From an uncultured Clostridia bacterium (lineage in GTDB: Bacteria; Bacillota; Clostridia; TANB77; CAG-508), in the NCBI GenBank assembly GCA_944386745.1, contig CALXCG010000009.1, forward strand, positions 1-39,570: DNA of 39,570 nucleotides, given 5' to 3'. The notes beneath the pieces are model-generated. The model made no database searches. It was not told the DNA's origin and saw only the letters and a list, made by a program, of their open reading frames with translations. Position 1 is the stretch's first letter; each line of letters begins with the position of its first letter. A program made the position numbers and the translations under genes. This document shows, piece after piece, positions 32,570 to 39,570 of the stretch.

Positions 32570-33784
32570 TTAATAATTTGATTCTAATTTATCACACATT
32601 TTTTTATTTATCAGCACTTCTACTATTGATAAGAACAGCAATATAAACTCAATTATAATCAATTCATATTTTATTAAAATCAAAGCGAATAAGCCACTTA
32701 ACAATAATTGACCTATTTTCCTATAAACTTCAATATCTATCATTATTTTCTGTTGGTTTTTCTTACTTGTAATTTTTAATGCTACATCTTCAATATATAC
32801 TTGAAAAGAATCTCTAATAGCAAGTATTAAGAAAAATCCCAAGGACATTAGTAATACTTTTAATATAAAATTAAAAGTAATAAAATGTCCTATAATTAAA
32901 AACAGAAAAGCCATAGCTTCTAAAATTGTCAATACTATACTCATTTTATCTTTAATTTTTAAATACAATTTTCCAAAAATTATATTTCCTATTATTCTAG
33001 CAACTCTTGATAAAAATACAATAATAGTTATATAGTAAGTAACCATTTCAACTGATAATATTTCTTGGAAATCATATTGCATAAACAATTTACTATTACT
33101 TTGCCCCATTTTTATAATAGAATAAAATAATGCATTTGATAAAATTATTATAAAAATTATCGACGTAATTTTTACTTTTTTATTAACATTTTTTACTTCT
33201 TTTTTGTTTGTTTTTATTTCTGCTTCGTAAAACTTAAAAGATAATAAAAAAATAATAAAATATATTGCAATGGAAATATACATTGGAATATATTTGTCTA
33301 TATTAAATAAATATCCAGAAATTAAAGCAGTTACCATTGTCATTATTCCATATATTATTTTTGCTTTATTTCTTACAGAAAAATATTCTCTTTCCTTATT
33401 TATTGAAATCATGTCATTTCTTAATAAAATACTAGACATATTCCAAAACATAAAAGCCAATTCATTTATAATTCTATATATTACCATTGATATAAATGAA
33501 TTGCCAAATGTTACTATAATTGAAGATAGTAGTAACATAAATGTTCCTAACCTAATTGAATTAGCATTGCCAATTTTTTTTGTAGCGGTTACAACAATTT
33601 TTTGTGATAATATACACACTAATAATCCTATCATTGTAATAGCAGATATTTGACTTGCGTTTAAACCTTTAACCAAAGTCAAAAATAAAGTATCTATTGG
33701 TACAAAAAAAATTAAATCTGCCGAAAATGCATAAAATATTGGATATAATCTTATCGAATTTTTTACTTTTTTTATTTCTTCCAT
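32570..33784 (-). CDS. MFS-type transporter
   Basis: About 404 aa with roughly twelve hydrophobic segments in two halves, split by a Lys-rich loop (EAEIKTNKKEVKNVNKKVK, about residues 190-210) as in major facilitator proteins. The first helix begins SIRLYPIFYAFSADLIFFVP. No substrate signature; relatives of this loose type are annotated as efflux or unknown transporters. Start ATG 33784 has aggag nine bases before it; a TTG 45 bases earlier coincides with a TTGACA -35-like box and has no RBS. It lies alone on the minus strand next to tRNA-Thr, with very AT-rich DNA, and is probably accessory. Confidence 0.75.
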   Translation of the reverse strand: MEEIKKVKNSIRLYPIFYAFSADLIFFVPIDTLFLTLVKGLNASQISAITMIGLLVCILSQKIVVTATKKIGNANSIRLGTFMLLLSSIIVTFGNSFISMVIYRIINELAFMFWNMSSILLRNDMISINKEREYFSVRNKAKIIYGIMTMVTALISGYLFNIDKYIPMYISIAIYFIIFLLSFKFYEAEIKTNKKEVKNVNKKVKITSIIFIIILSNALFYSIIKMGQSNSKLFMQYDFQEILSVEMVTYYITIIVFLSRVARIIGNIIFGKLYLKIKDKMSIVLTILEAMAFLFLIIGHFITFNFILKVLLMSLGFFLILAIRDSFQVYIEDVALKITSKKNQQKIMIDIEVYRKIGQLLLSGLFALILIKYELIIIEFILLFLSIVEVLINKKMCDKLESNY

Positions 33785-33829
33785 CTTAATACTCCTAATT
33801 CTATTATCTAATTCTTTTCCTTTTGTCAA

Positions 33830-34224
33830 ATCTATAATATTTTATTATTTTTTATCACTTAATTCTTTGTCTAAACTTGAATTATCTTTTATACACATAT
33901 TAAACAGTTAAGTTTTTTAACTTACTACATCAAAATCTAATCTTATATCTTTTAAATTGTTATTATCAATTTAAACTTCGACTTTGCATATATTGACATT
34001 TTATGAAATTATATTAATAAAAGATATTTTTAACTACCAAAATCTTCTGTAATAAAGTCTTATATTTATTATTTATTATCATTTCATTAACAATAATATC
34101 AAAATTAGAACTTTTATGTCTTAAATCTATATTTAGACATCCAATTTTTTCAATGGATTTTTTATAAATTTATAATAATTCTGAAATATTATAGCATAAA
34201 TAATAAAATTTTACTATATTTTCA
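33830..34224. other. AT-rich gene-free stretch in the island
   Basis: Stops in all frames at short spacing, no RBS-led open frame, no clear hairpins or repeats. I see nothing functional in it. Confidence 0.4.
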
Positions 34225-34252
34225 TTGAATTTATTAATAATTTTTATATAAT
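34225..34252 (+). promoter_or_regulatory. Promoter of the small gene / recombinase unit
   Basis: TTGAAT (34225-34230), 16 bases, TATAAT (34247-34252), giving a leader of about 140 bases before ATG 34402. Confidence 0.55.
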
Positions 34253-34401
34253 ATTTTTAGAAAGAGAACAAAGTTCGTAACATGTATGTGATTCGCTCCA
34301 TTAAGTAAAATCGTCGCACTTTGGCGAAGTATTGATAAATCAACAGTAAAAGGTTAATTTTTTTTGTCGCCTTTAACTTGAAAAAGGAAGGCTGGTGTGG
34401 T

Positions 34402-34686
34402 ATGATTAGAATTGTAAAAAAGAAAAACAAAATACGAGAAGAATTACTCTCTAAAATTGAATGGACTTGTAGTTTGAATTCTATAAAACTTGAACACATA
34501 AGGAGATATGAAGGTTGTTTAAGAATTATAGAACACACAAACTTAGCATATGTAGAACCACATAGAGTAATCATTAAAGATACATTATTTTTATTCTTTA
34601 ATGAACACGATTACTTTTATGTGGGAGATTTAAGGTATAAATACCCCTTATCTCAATTAAAAGATTACATAGAAAGGCTATTTTAA
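34402..34686 (+). CDS. Small unknown protein of the mobile island (94 aa)
   Basis: Start ATG 34402, preceded by aaggaag and ggtgtgg; an earlier in-frame start at 34378 overlaps the RBS region. The product is basic at the N-terminus (MIRIVKKKNKIREELLSK) and mixed alpha/beta after that, with CLRIIEHTNLAYVEPHRVII and a C-terminal YVGDLRYKYPLSQLKDYIER. No membrane segment. It lies 55 bases before the serine recombinase remnant and shares its direction, so it may be a small accessory gene of the same former element. No family recognised. Confidence 0.6.
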   Translation: MIRIVKKKNKIREELLSKIEWTCSLNSIKLEHIRRYEGCLRIIEHTNLAYVEPHRVIIKDTLFLFFNEHDYFYVGDLRYKYPLSQLKDYIERLF

Positions 34687-34723
34687 TTTTAGAGTTTTTT
34701 TGTGCCTTTCCATTCAGAAGTGA

Positions 34724-35044
<321 letters not shown>

Positions 35045-35197
35045 ATAAATGGATGTAGAATTTTATGGGAGTATTATTTTATAATAATAAGGATACTATT
35101 TGTTTTAAATATAGATTAACAAATTTTATAATTATTTATCTAAATTACAATGTATATTTTTAATAAACACTCATATAATATTAATGTCAAATTTAGT

Positions 35198-35226
35198 TTG
35201 ACAAGTTAAATAATTTATGCTATAAT
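35198..35226 (+). promoter_or_regulatory. Consensus sigma-A promoter of the candidate small RNA
   Basis: TTGACA (35198-35203), exactly 17 bases, TATAAT (35221-35226): a full consensus, predicted start near 35233. No open reading frame follows. Confidence 0.88.
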
Positions 35227-35238
35227 TTATTTAACTTG
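35202..35238. repeat. Inverted repeat around the small RNA promoter
   Basis: caagttaaataa (35202-35213) and ttatttaacttg (35227-35238) are perfect 12-bp arms flanking the -10 region. Its placement fits a repressor operator; the binding protein is unknown. Confidence 0.7.
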
Positions 35239-35310
35239 ACCCTTTACTACTTTTGTAGTAATGCGGGAGTCCAAAATGATTTTGGAGAGTTCATAAGCAA
35301 CTCTCCTTTT
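35233..35310 (+). ncRNA. Candidate structured small RNA convergent with the toxin gene
   Basis: From the consensus promoter to a terminator, about 78 nt. Three hairpins are seen: ttactac-tttt-gtagtaa (35244-35261) enclosed by a CCC/GGG pairing, ccaaaa-tga-ttttgg (35271-35285), and the terminator ggagagtt/aactctcc (35284-35291, 35299-35306) followed by ttttt. The GG at 35284-35285 is shared by the second hairpin and the terminator, so the two compete slightly. The T-run covers the toxin stop codon. There is no translatable frame with an RBS. I know no family with this structure; an antisense or toxin-controlling RNA is one idea. Confidence 0.6.
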
Positions 35311-36005
35311 TATTTTGTAAAAAACTTAATTATTTGTTTATCAATTAAGTCAAGACTTTCATTTGATAGACGAACATTTTTGAGAACGACATCATAAAAT
35401 ATTCTTTGTTTACTGATTGTGGTAATTTGATTAATTAGAACTATACTTTCTTTTTTATATTTATTTATACTTTTACTTAATTGATCAATATATTTCATTT
35501 CTTTTGAAATTGACTCTTGAATAGACTTTGGAATTTCTTCTAAATCATCCAATTTTATCAAAAGCCTATTTAATCTTAAATTTTCTTTTTCGATATTTTG
35601 ATTAAGAATATTATAGAGTTCATTTCCTAAATTTACACAAGACTTAGGATATCTCTTGTTTGCTTTTTTAGATGTCAATGGAACAATATTCAATACACCA
35701 TTTTTTGGATTATCCTTTTTGTTTAATACAACACAGTAATGTAAACCACCTAATTCATTCCCAATATTAAAACCTAAATTTACTTTTATAATGTCTCCTC
35801 TATGAAATACGCCAGATTTAGTAACATCAAAATCTCTTTCTGCATCATGGTAAACAGCATAATCATGTATCCAATAAGCTAATAATTCACTTTTTTTATA
35901 TTCACTTAATTCTATATGTTTAAGAAATGACAAATCTAATCTGTTTAAAGAATTATCCTTGTGGAGAATAACATTATTTTTTATTTTAATTTCGTCTTCG
36001 TTCAT
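35310..36005 (-). CDS. MazF/PemK-like toxin with N- and C-terminal extensions (231 aa)
   Basis: The middle of the protein (about residues 66-125) has the MazF/PemK fold pattern: HRGDIIKVNLGFNIGNELGG, then LHYCVVLNKKD and NIVPLTSKK with the conserved Thr. MazF proteins are sequence-specific endoribonucleases. The usual Arg-Pro before the second strand is HY here. About 65 extra residues lie before the domain, and a helical, Lys-rich part of about 100 residues follows. Start ATG 36005 has aaggag eight bases upstream. No antitoxin gene adjoins it. Downstream, its stop overlaps the terminator of a convergent small RNA. Activity and partner are inferred from family only. Confidence 0.75.
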   Translation of the reverse strand: MNEDEIKIKNNVILHKDNSLNRLDLSFLKHIELSEYKKSELLAYWIHDYAVYHDAERDFDVTKSGVFHRGDIIKVNLGFNIGNELGGLHYCVVLNKKDNPKNGVLNIVPLTSKKANKRYPKSCVNLGNELYNILNQNIEKENLRLNRLLIKLDDLEEIPKSIQESISKEMKYIDQLSKSINKYKKESIVLINQITTISKQRIFYDVVLKNVRLSNESLDLIDKQIIKFFTK

Positions 36006-36034
36006 ACTATCAGCTCCTTGTGTTCTTTTGTGAT

Positions 36035-36051
36035 ATTATACCAAACGTTTG
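36035..36051 (-). promoter_or_regulatory. Extended -10 promoter and palindrome of the toxin gene
   Basis: On the minus strand TGGTATAAT (-10 at 36040-36035) lies 30 bases before the ATG. The palindrome caaacgtttg (36042-36051) abuts it and overlaps where RNA polymerase must bind, consistent with a repressor site. No -35 match. Confidence 0.55.
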
Positions 36052-36199
36052 TTTAAAATGCGATAGCTATTAAAAAATAATTTTATTATGTTATAATTTA
36101 TGCAACAGTTGATGAGTCAATTATTTTTTTGAGCAAATTTTGAGAGGAACACCTTGAGAATTAAGCAATTTTTTCGCAAATAACATCACTAAACGCTCC

Positions 36200-36229
36200 A
36201 AAAAAACCTTAGACATTCTAAGGCTTTTA
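36200..36229 (-). terminator. Terminator of the deacetylase gene
   Basis: ccttaga (36207-36213), loop cat, tctaagg (36217-36223), with A6 on the plus strand giving the U-run for the minus transcript. Confidence 0.8.
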
Positions 36230-36256
36230 TATTGGAAACACTATAAAATTTAGGTA

Positions 36257-37051
36257 CTAATTCGTACTATTTATTTCCTCAATAATTTCAGTTCCTGTCA
36301 TCTCACAAGGAATATTAATTCTCTTAATAAAATCATTATTAAAACTATTAGAATAGTTCATGCCCAAATCATACACTTGCATATCAATACCATTTAATTT
36401 TAAAACCCACACAGTTTCTTTAGTATATGCACCATAAGGGTAAGCAAAAACTTTCAAATCCTTATTTCCTAAATTTTCTTCTATAATTTTATAAGATTGG
36501 GTTACATCATCACGAATCATTCTAACAGGAAGTTTATCATAAAATACATGTCTTTTACTATGACTAAAAATCTCTACAAGTCCACTGTCTTGCATTTCTT
36601 TACATTGTTCCCAACTTAAATATCTTTTTCCATCAACTTCTTTTCCTATTTTGTCAGTAACTACAAAAATAGAAGCATTTGCATTATATTTTTTCAAGAT
36701 AGGAAAAACATATTCATAATTGCTATAATACCCATCATCAAAAGTAATTAAGATAGGCTTTTCCGAAAGAGATATTTTTCCATTATTTGCATCATTTAAT
36801 TCTTGAAAAGAAATAAATGTATAACCATTGTCTAGCAGAACCTTAATATTCTCTTCAAAACTTTGAGGAGTATTAATATAGTTAAAATTATCAGGATCAC
36901 TATCAGGAACTGTTGTTACAAAATCGTGATAAAGTAATATTGGAATTTTCACATTAGCATTTTTATCTTTTTTAGTCCTAGACAAGATAGCTAATACAGT
37001 TACAATTATTAAAACTAAAACTAATATAATAATCAAAAAATTTTTTTTCAA
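36257..37051 (-). CDS. Polysaccharide deacetylase (NodB domain), PgaB/IcaB-like
   Basis: 264 aa with an N-terminal signal anchor (FLIIILVLVLIIVTVLAIL, residues 5-23) and an extracellular carbohydrate esterase 4 domain. Motif 1 is LITFDDGYY (catalytic Asp and metal-binding Asp, 105-106), motif 2 is FSHSKRH (H164, H168) and motif 3 AYPYGAY. PILLYHDF near residue 38 is typical of the PgaB/IcaB subgroup. These enzymes remove acetyl groups from GlcNAc polymers at the cell surface. It is divergent from the glycosyltransferase gene (about 108 bases between starts), which supports a joint role in partly deacetylated poly-GlcNAc. Peptidoglycan is an alternative substrate. Confidence 0.88.
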   Translation of the reverse strand: MKKNFLIIILVLVLIIVTVLAILSRTKKDKNANVKIPILLYHDFVTTVPDSDPDNFNYINTPQSFEENIKVLLDNGYTFISFQELNDANNGKISLSEKPILITFDDGYYSNYEYVFPILKKYNANASIFVVTDKIGKEVDGKRYLSWEQCKEMQDSGLVEIFSHSKRHVFYDKLPVRMIRDDVTQSYKIIEENLGNKDLKVFAYPYGAYTKETVWVLKLNGIDMQVYDLGMNYSNSFNNDFIKRINIPCEMTGTEIIEEINSTN

Positions 37052-37159
37052 ATTAATTCACCTCATATATATAATATTCATTCAATATTTTTTTGACAAG
37101 TTTTTACATTTAATATCATTTTTCTACATCTTTCATAAGATAGTATAGGGGTGATAACA

Positions 37160-38434
37160 ATGTTTTTAATATCAACTATGCTATCATTTGTGCATTTAAT
37201 TTGTGCAATTTTTATTAATATTAATTGGATAAATGATATAGCATGTTATTTTGGATATTTTCTATCAATATATCTAGTACTATTCATAGCATTGATACCA
37301 GGCTTTATCTATATATTTATGCTAATTAGCCTATTGTGGAATAAAAAAGAAAAGAAGACAAATAAGAAAAAAGAAGAAGATGTTACAATATTAATACCAA
37401 TGTATAATGCTAAAAAAACTATCAAAGAAACAATAGAATCTATTAAAAAGCAAAAATATTGTGGGAAAATCTATATTAATATAATAGATGATGGCTCAAC
37501 TGATGGTTCATTAGAACTATTAAAATCTATGAAGCTAGGTTCAGAAATAACAATATTAGAATCAGAGCATAAAGGAAAAGCATATGCATTAAATGAAGGA
37601 TTAGAACATGTAAAAACAGATTATACAATTACTGTAGATAGTGACACTGTTCTTCATCCACTAGCAGTTAGAAATATTATGCATAAATTATTAAATTCAA
37701 ACAAAAAAACAGTAGCTACAGCTGGATGTTTATTTGCTAAAAATGCTAAAAAAAGTTTTATCACAAAATTACAAGAATGGGATTATACTTTGGGAATATT
37801 TGGTGTAAAACTATATCAAGGTAACTACAACTCAACATTGGTTGCACAAGGTGCATTTAGCGCTTACAAAACCGAGATTTTAAAACAAGTAGGAGGATGG
37901 CAAAATTGCGTAGGAGAAGATATTGTTTTAACTTGGGAATTATTGAGCAAAGGATATGAAACTAATTTTGCAAAAAATGCAATTGCCTTTACAGAAGTTC
38001 CTGAAATATTCAAAAAATTGGGAAGTCAAAGAAAAAGATGGGCTAGAGGTATGATTGAGGCTTTTAAAAGAGTGAGAATCATAACTTCTAAAAAGCTTAA
38101 CTTTAAATCAAAATTCCTAATGTGCTTAAACGTATTTTTCCCTTTTATAGACCTTGCACTTCTTATTTTTATACCACTTGGACTAATTTTATTAGCATTT
38201 GGAAACCAATTACTAATTGGTTGGTTGACTCTACTTGTCATTCTTCTTGGAATGTTACTTTGCTTGGTTATTGAAATTAAAAGAAAAAATATGTTAAAAG
38301 AAATTGAATGTAAATTGGAAAGAAGAAGTATATTAGCCTTTATAGTTTATGTTCTATTGTATGCATTTATTTTAGCACCTTATTGTTTAATAGGATATAT
38401 TTCGGAATTGATAAATTCTAAGAAAGAATGGTAA
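37160..38434 (+). CDS. Processive family-2 glycosyltransferase, PgaC/IcaA-like
   Basis: About 424 aa. Two N-terminal helices (residues 3-20 and 28-60), a GT-A domain, and three C-terminal helices. Catalytic features are in place: VTILIPMYNAKKTIKETIES, IIDDGSTDGS (DD at 110-111), TVDSDT (160-162), GEDIVLTWE (base, D254) and the Q..RW motif in SQRKRW (290-294) of processive synthases. Family members make poly-beta-1,6-GlcNAc or related beta-glycans from UDP-sugars at the membrane. Start ATG 37160 has aggggtga at 37147-37154; the GTG at 37151 lies inside that RBS. Divergent deacetylase supports PNAG-like polymer; hyaluronan or cellulose types are less likely. Confidence 0.9.
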   Translation: MFLISTMLSFVHLICAIFININWINDIACYFGYFLSIYLVLFIALIPGFIYIFMLISLLWNKKEKKTNKKKEEDVTILIPMYNAKKTIKETIESIKKQKYCGKIYINIIDDGSTDGSLELLKSMKLGSEITILESEHKGKAYALNEGLEHVKTDYTITVDSDTVLHPLAVRNIMHKLLNSNKKTVATAGCLFAKNAKKSFITKLQEWDYTLGIFGVKLYQGNYNSTLVAQGAFSAYKTEILKQVGGWQNCVGEDIVLTWELLSKGYETNFAKNAIAFTEVPEIFKKLGSQRKRWARGMIEAFKRVRIITSKKLNFKSKFLMCLNVFFPFIDLALLIFIPLGLILLAFGNQLLIGWLTLLVILLGMLLCLVIEIKRKNMLKEIECKLERRSILAFIVYVLLYAFILAPYCLIGYISELINSKKEW

Positions 38435-38439
38435 TTTAT

Positions 38440-38477
38440 TAAAAGCCTTAGTAATAGAAGTGTTCTAAGGCTTTTAG
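38440..38477 (+). terminator. Terminator after the glycosyltransferase gene
   Basis: aaaagccttag (38441-38451) pairs with ctaaggctttt (38465-38475). Confidence 0.8.
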
Positions 38478-38495
38478 TTATGTTAGATTTGTCTC

Positions 38496-38524
38496 TTGCC
38501 GAAGGACAATAAATATGATATAAT
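38496..38524 (+). promoter_or_regulatory. ftsY promoter
   Basis: TTGCCG (38496-38501), 17 bases, TATAAT (38519-38524), 30 bases before ATG 38554. Confidence 0.7.
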
Positions 38525-38553
38525 ACCCATACATTAGGAAGGAATGATTGCGT

Positions 38554-39459
38554 ATGGGATTTTTTGAAAAACTAAAACAAGGAATGAGCAAAACAAAAAC
38601 ATCATTTGATGAAAAAATAAGCAATGTATTTAAAAGTTTCAAAAAAGTAGATGAAGAATTTTTAGACGAATTAGAAGAAGTATTAATAATGTCAGACATA
38701 GGAATGGACACATCAATAAAAATAATGAATAATTTAAGACAAAGAGTAAAAAAAGAAAAAATACAAGATGAAGAAGAAATAAAGCAAGCACTAAGAGAAG
38801 AAATAATACAAATACTATCAAAAGTAGATAGAGGACTAAAACTAAACACAAAACCATCAGTAATATTAGTTGTTGGCGTAAATGGAGTAGGAAAAACAAC
38901 ATCAATAGGGAAAATAGCAAATAGACTAGCAAAAGATGGAAAACAAGTAGTAATTGCAGCAGCAGATACATTCCGTGCAGCAGCAGTAGAACAACTTGAA
39001 ATCTGGGCTAATAGAGCAGGAGCAGACATAGTAAAAAGAGAAGAAGGAGTTGACCCAGCATCTGTTGTATATGACGCAATAAAAATAACAAGAGAAAAAA
39101 ATGCAGATGTTTTAATTGTTGATACAGCAGGAAGATTACACAACAAAAAATATTTAATGGATGAATTAAGAAAAATTCAAAAGGTAATTCAAAAGGAAAT
39201 GTCAGATTGTGATGAAGAAGTATTATTAGTAATTGACGGAACTACTGGACAAAATGCAATATCACAAGTAAAAGCATTTAAAGAAGAAGCAGACATTACA
39301 GGACTTGTATTGACAAAACTTGATGGAACGGCAAAAGGTGGCGTAGTAATTGGAATTGTAGAAGAAAATAATATACCAGTCAAGTTTATTGGTGTAGGAG
39401 AACAAATAGATGACATGGAAATCTTCAATCCAGAAGAATTTGCAAGAGCAATTATATGA
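38554..39459 (+). CDS. ftsY: Signal recognition particle receptor FtsY
   Basis: 301 aa, the short Gram-positive form with a small acidic N-terminal region and a full NG GTPase domain. GTPase motifs: GVNGVGKTTS (about 108-117, G1), DTFRAAAVEQL (G2), DTAGRLHNK (G3), TKLDGTAKGG (G4) and a GVGEQIDD-like closing loop. It docks SRP-ribosome complexes at the membrane. ATG 38554 is ten bases after aggaagga; an in-frame TTG six bases earlier is not needed. The gene ends at TGA 39457-39459, followed by a REP-like element. Own promoter; the neighbours upstream are unrelated. Confidence 0.96.
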   Translation: MGFFEKLKQGMSKTKTSFDEKISNVFKSFKKVDEEFLDELEEVLIMSDIGMDTSIKIMNNLRQRVKKEKIQDEEEIKQALREEIIQILSKVDRGLKLNTKPSVILVVGVNGVGKTTSIGKIANRLAKDGKQVVIAAADTFRAAAVEQLEIWANRAGADIVKREEGVDPASVVYDAIKITREKNADVLIVDTAGRLHNKKYLMDELRKIQKVIQKEMSDCDEEVLLVIDGTTGQNAISQVKAFKEEADITGLVLTKLDGTAKGGVVIGIVEENNIPVKFIGVGEQIDDMEIFNPEEFARAII

Positions 39460-39499
39460 GTCACTTAGAATCTAATATATTTATATATTTTTACGTAAT

Positions 39500-39555
39500 C
39501 CCCATTCAAGAAAATGTAATTCACATACGTTCAAACATTTTCTAGAACGGTCCCC
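39500..39555. repeat. GGGGAC-type palindromic element after ftsY
   Basis: cccc (39500-39503) through agaaaatgt (39509-39517), acattttct (39535-39543) and ggtcccc (39549-39555). It carries the shared GGGGAC core (as GTCCCC) and lies directly behind a coding region. The window ends soon after. Confidence 0.65.
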
Positions 39556-39570
39556 ACAATATACTTCAAA

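Noticed and set aside
35233..36005. Classical type III toxin-antitoxin (ToxIN-like)
   Set aside because: Type III antitoxin RNAs are tandem repeats upstream of the toxin on the same strand. This RNA is single, convergent and at the toxin's 3' end.
36121..36186. 21-codon minus-strand frame (MLFAKKLLNSQG...) with GGAG upstream
   Set aside because: It lies right behind a terminator and is very short; the RBS match is weak.

Overview
The window comes from an AT-rich, endospore-forming Firmicute, most likely a member of Clostridia. It carries spoIVA, a gerA-gerB-gerC germinant receptor locus and a DUF421/DUF4363 pair. It uses A/G-rich Shine-Dalgarno sites and TTGNNN-17-TATAAT promoters. TGA is used as a stop. 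I cannot name the species from the sequence.

Layout. 1-2.4 kb: the 3' end of uvrC, a 52-aa membrane peptide gene on the minus strand, a 69-aa membrane protein, and a translationally coupled methyltransferase / RluA-type pseudouridine synthase pair. 2.4-5.0 kb: a 771-aa pilin-like surface protein with three tandem modules. 5.0-6.75 kb: an IS66-family insertion with perfect 23-bp ends, an 8-bp target duplication and a transposase broken by one nonsense codon. 6.8-9.4 kb: secG and rnr. 9.4-14.2 kb: palindromic elements and the minus-strand gerA-gerB-gerC locus, with gerA split by one extra base. 14.3-18.1 kb: a membrane transglutaminase-like protein and a Wzz/BY-kinase-like protein with a long coiled-coil tail. 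18.3-22.2 kb: spoIVA, then a UAP1-like pyrophosphorylase and a left-handed beta-helix acyltransferase that look like a split route to UDP-GlcNAc. 22.2-27.1 kb: a YvlD-like protein, DUF421 and DUF4363 proteins, a Lon-like AAA+ protease and a coiled-coil protein. 27.2-29.7 kb: a TetR regulator and a long-chain acyl-CoA synthetase. 29.9-32.2 kb: an unknown 293-aa protein, a membrane-anchored glucosaminidase and tRNA-Thr(CGT). 32.3-36.2 kb: an accessory island with an MFS protein, a small unknown gene, a truncated serine recombinase, a candidate structured small RNA and a MazF/PemK-like toxin. 36.2-39.5 kb: a polysaccharide deacetylase and a divergent PgaC-like glycosyltransferase, then ftsY.

How the parts connect. 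Core housekeeping genes (uvrC, secG, rnr, ftsY, tRNA) are interleaved with cell-envelope and spore genes. UDP-GlcNAc synthesis, the PgaC/PgaB-like pair and the glucosaminidase all concern GlcNAc polymers at the surface.

Two things stand out. First, at least eight intergenic sites share a GGGGAC core inside palindromes. They fall into families with copies in opposite orientation, abut ribosome binding sites, and supply the last codons of several proteins. Second, in the island a consensus promoter inside an inverted repeat drives a roughly 78-nt structured RNA whose terminator overlaps the stop codon of a convergent MazF-like toxin with no protein antitoxin next to it. This could be an RNA-controlled toxin module, but it is an inference from sequence only.
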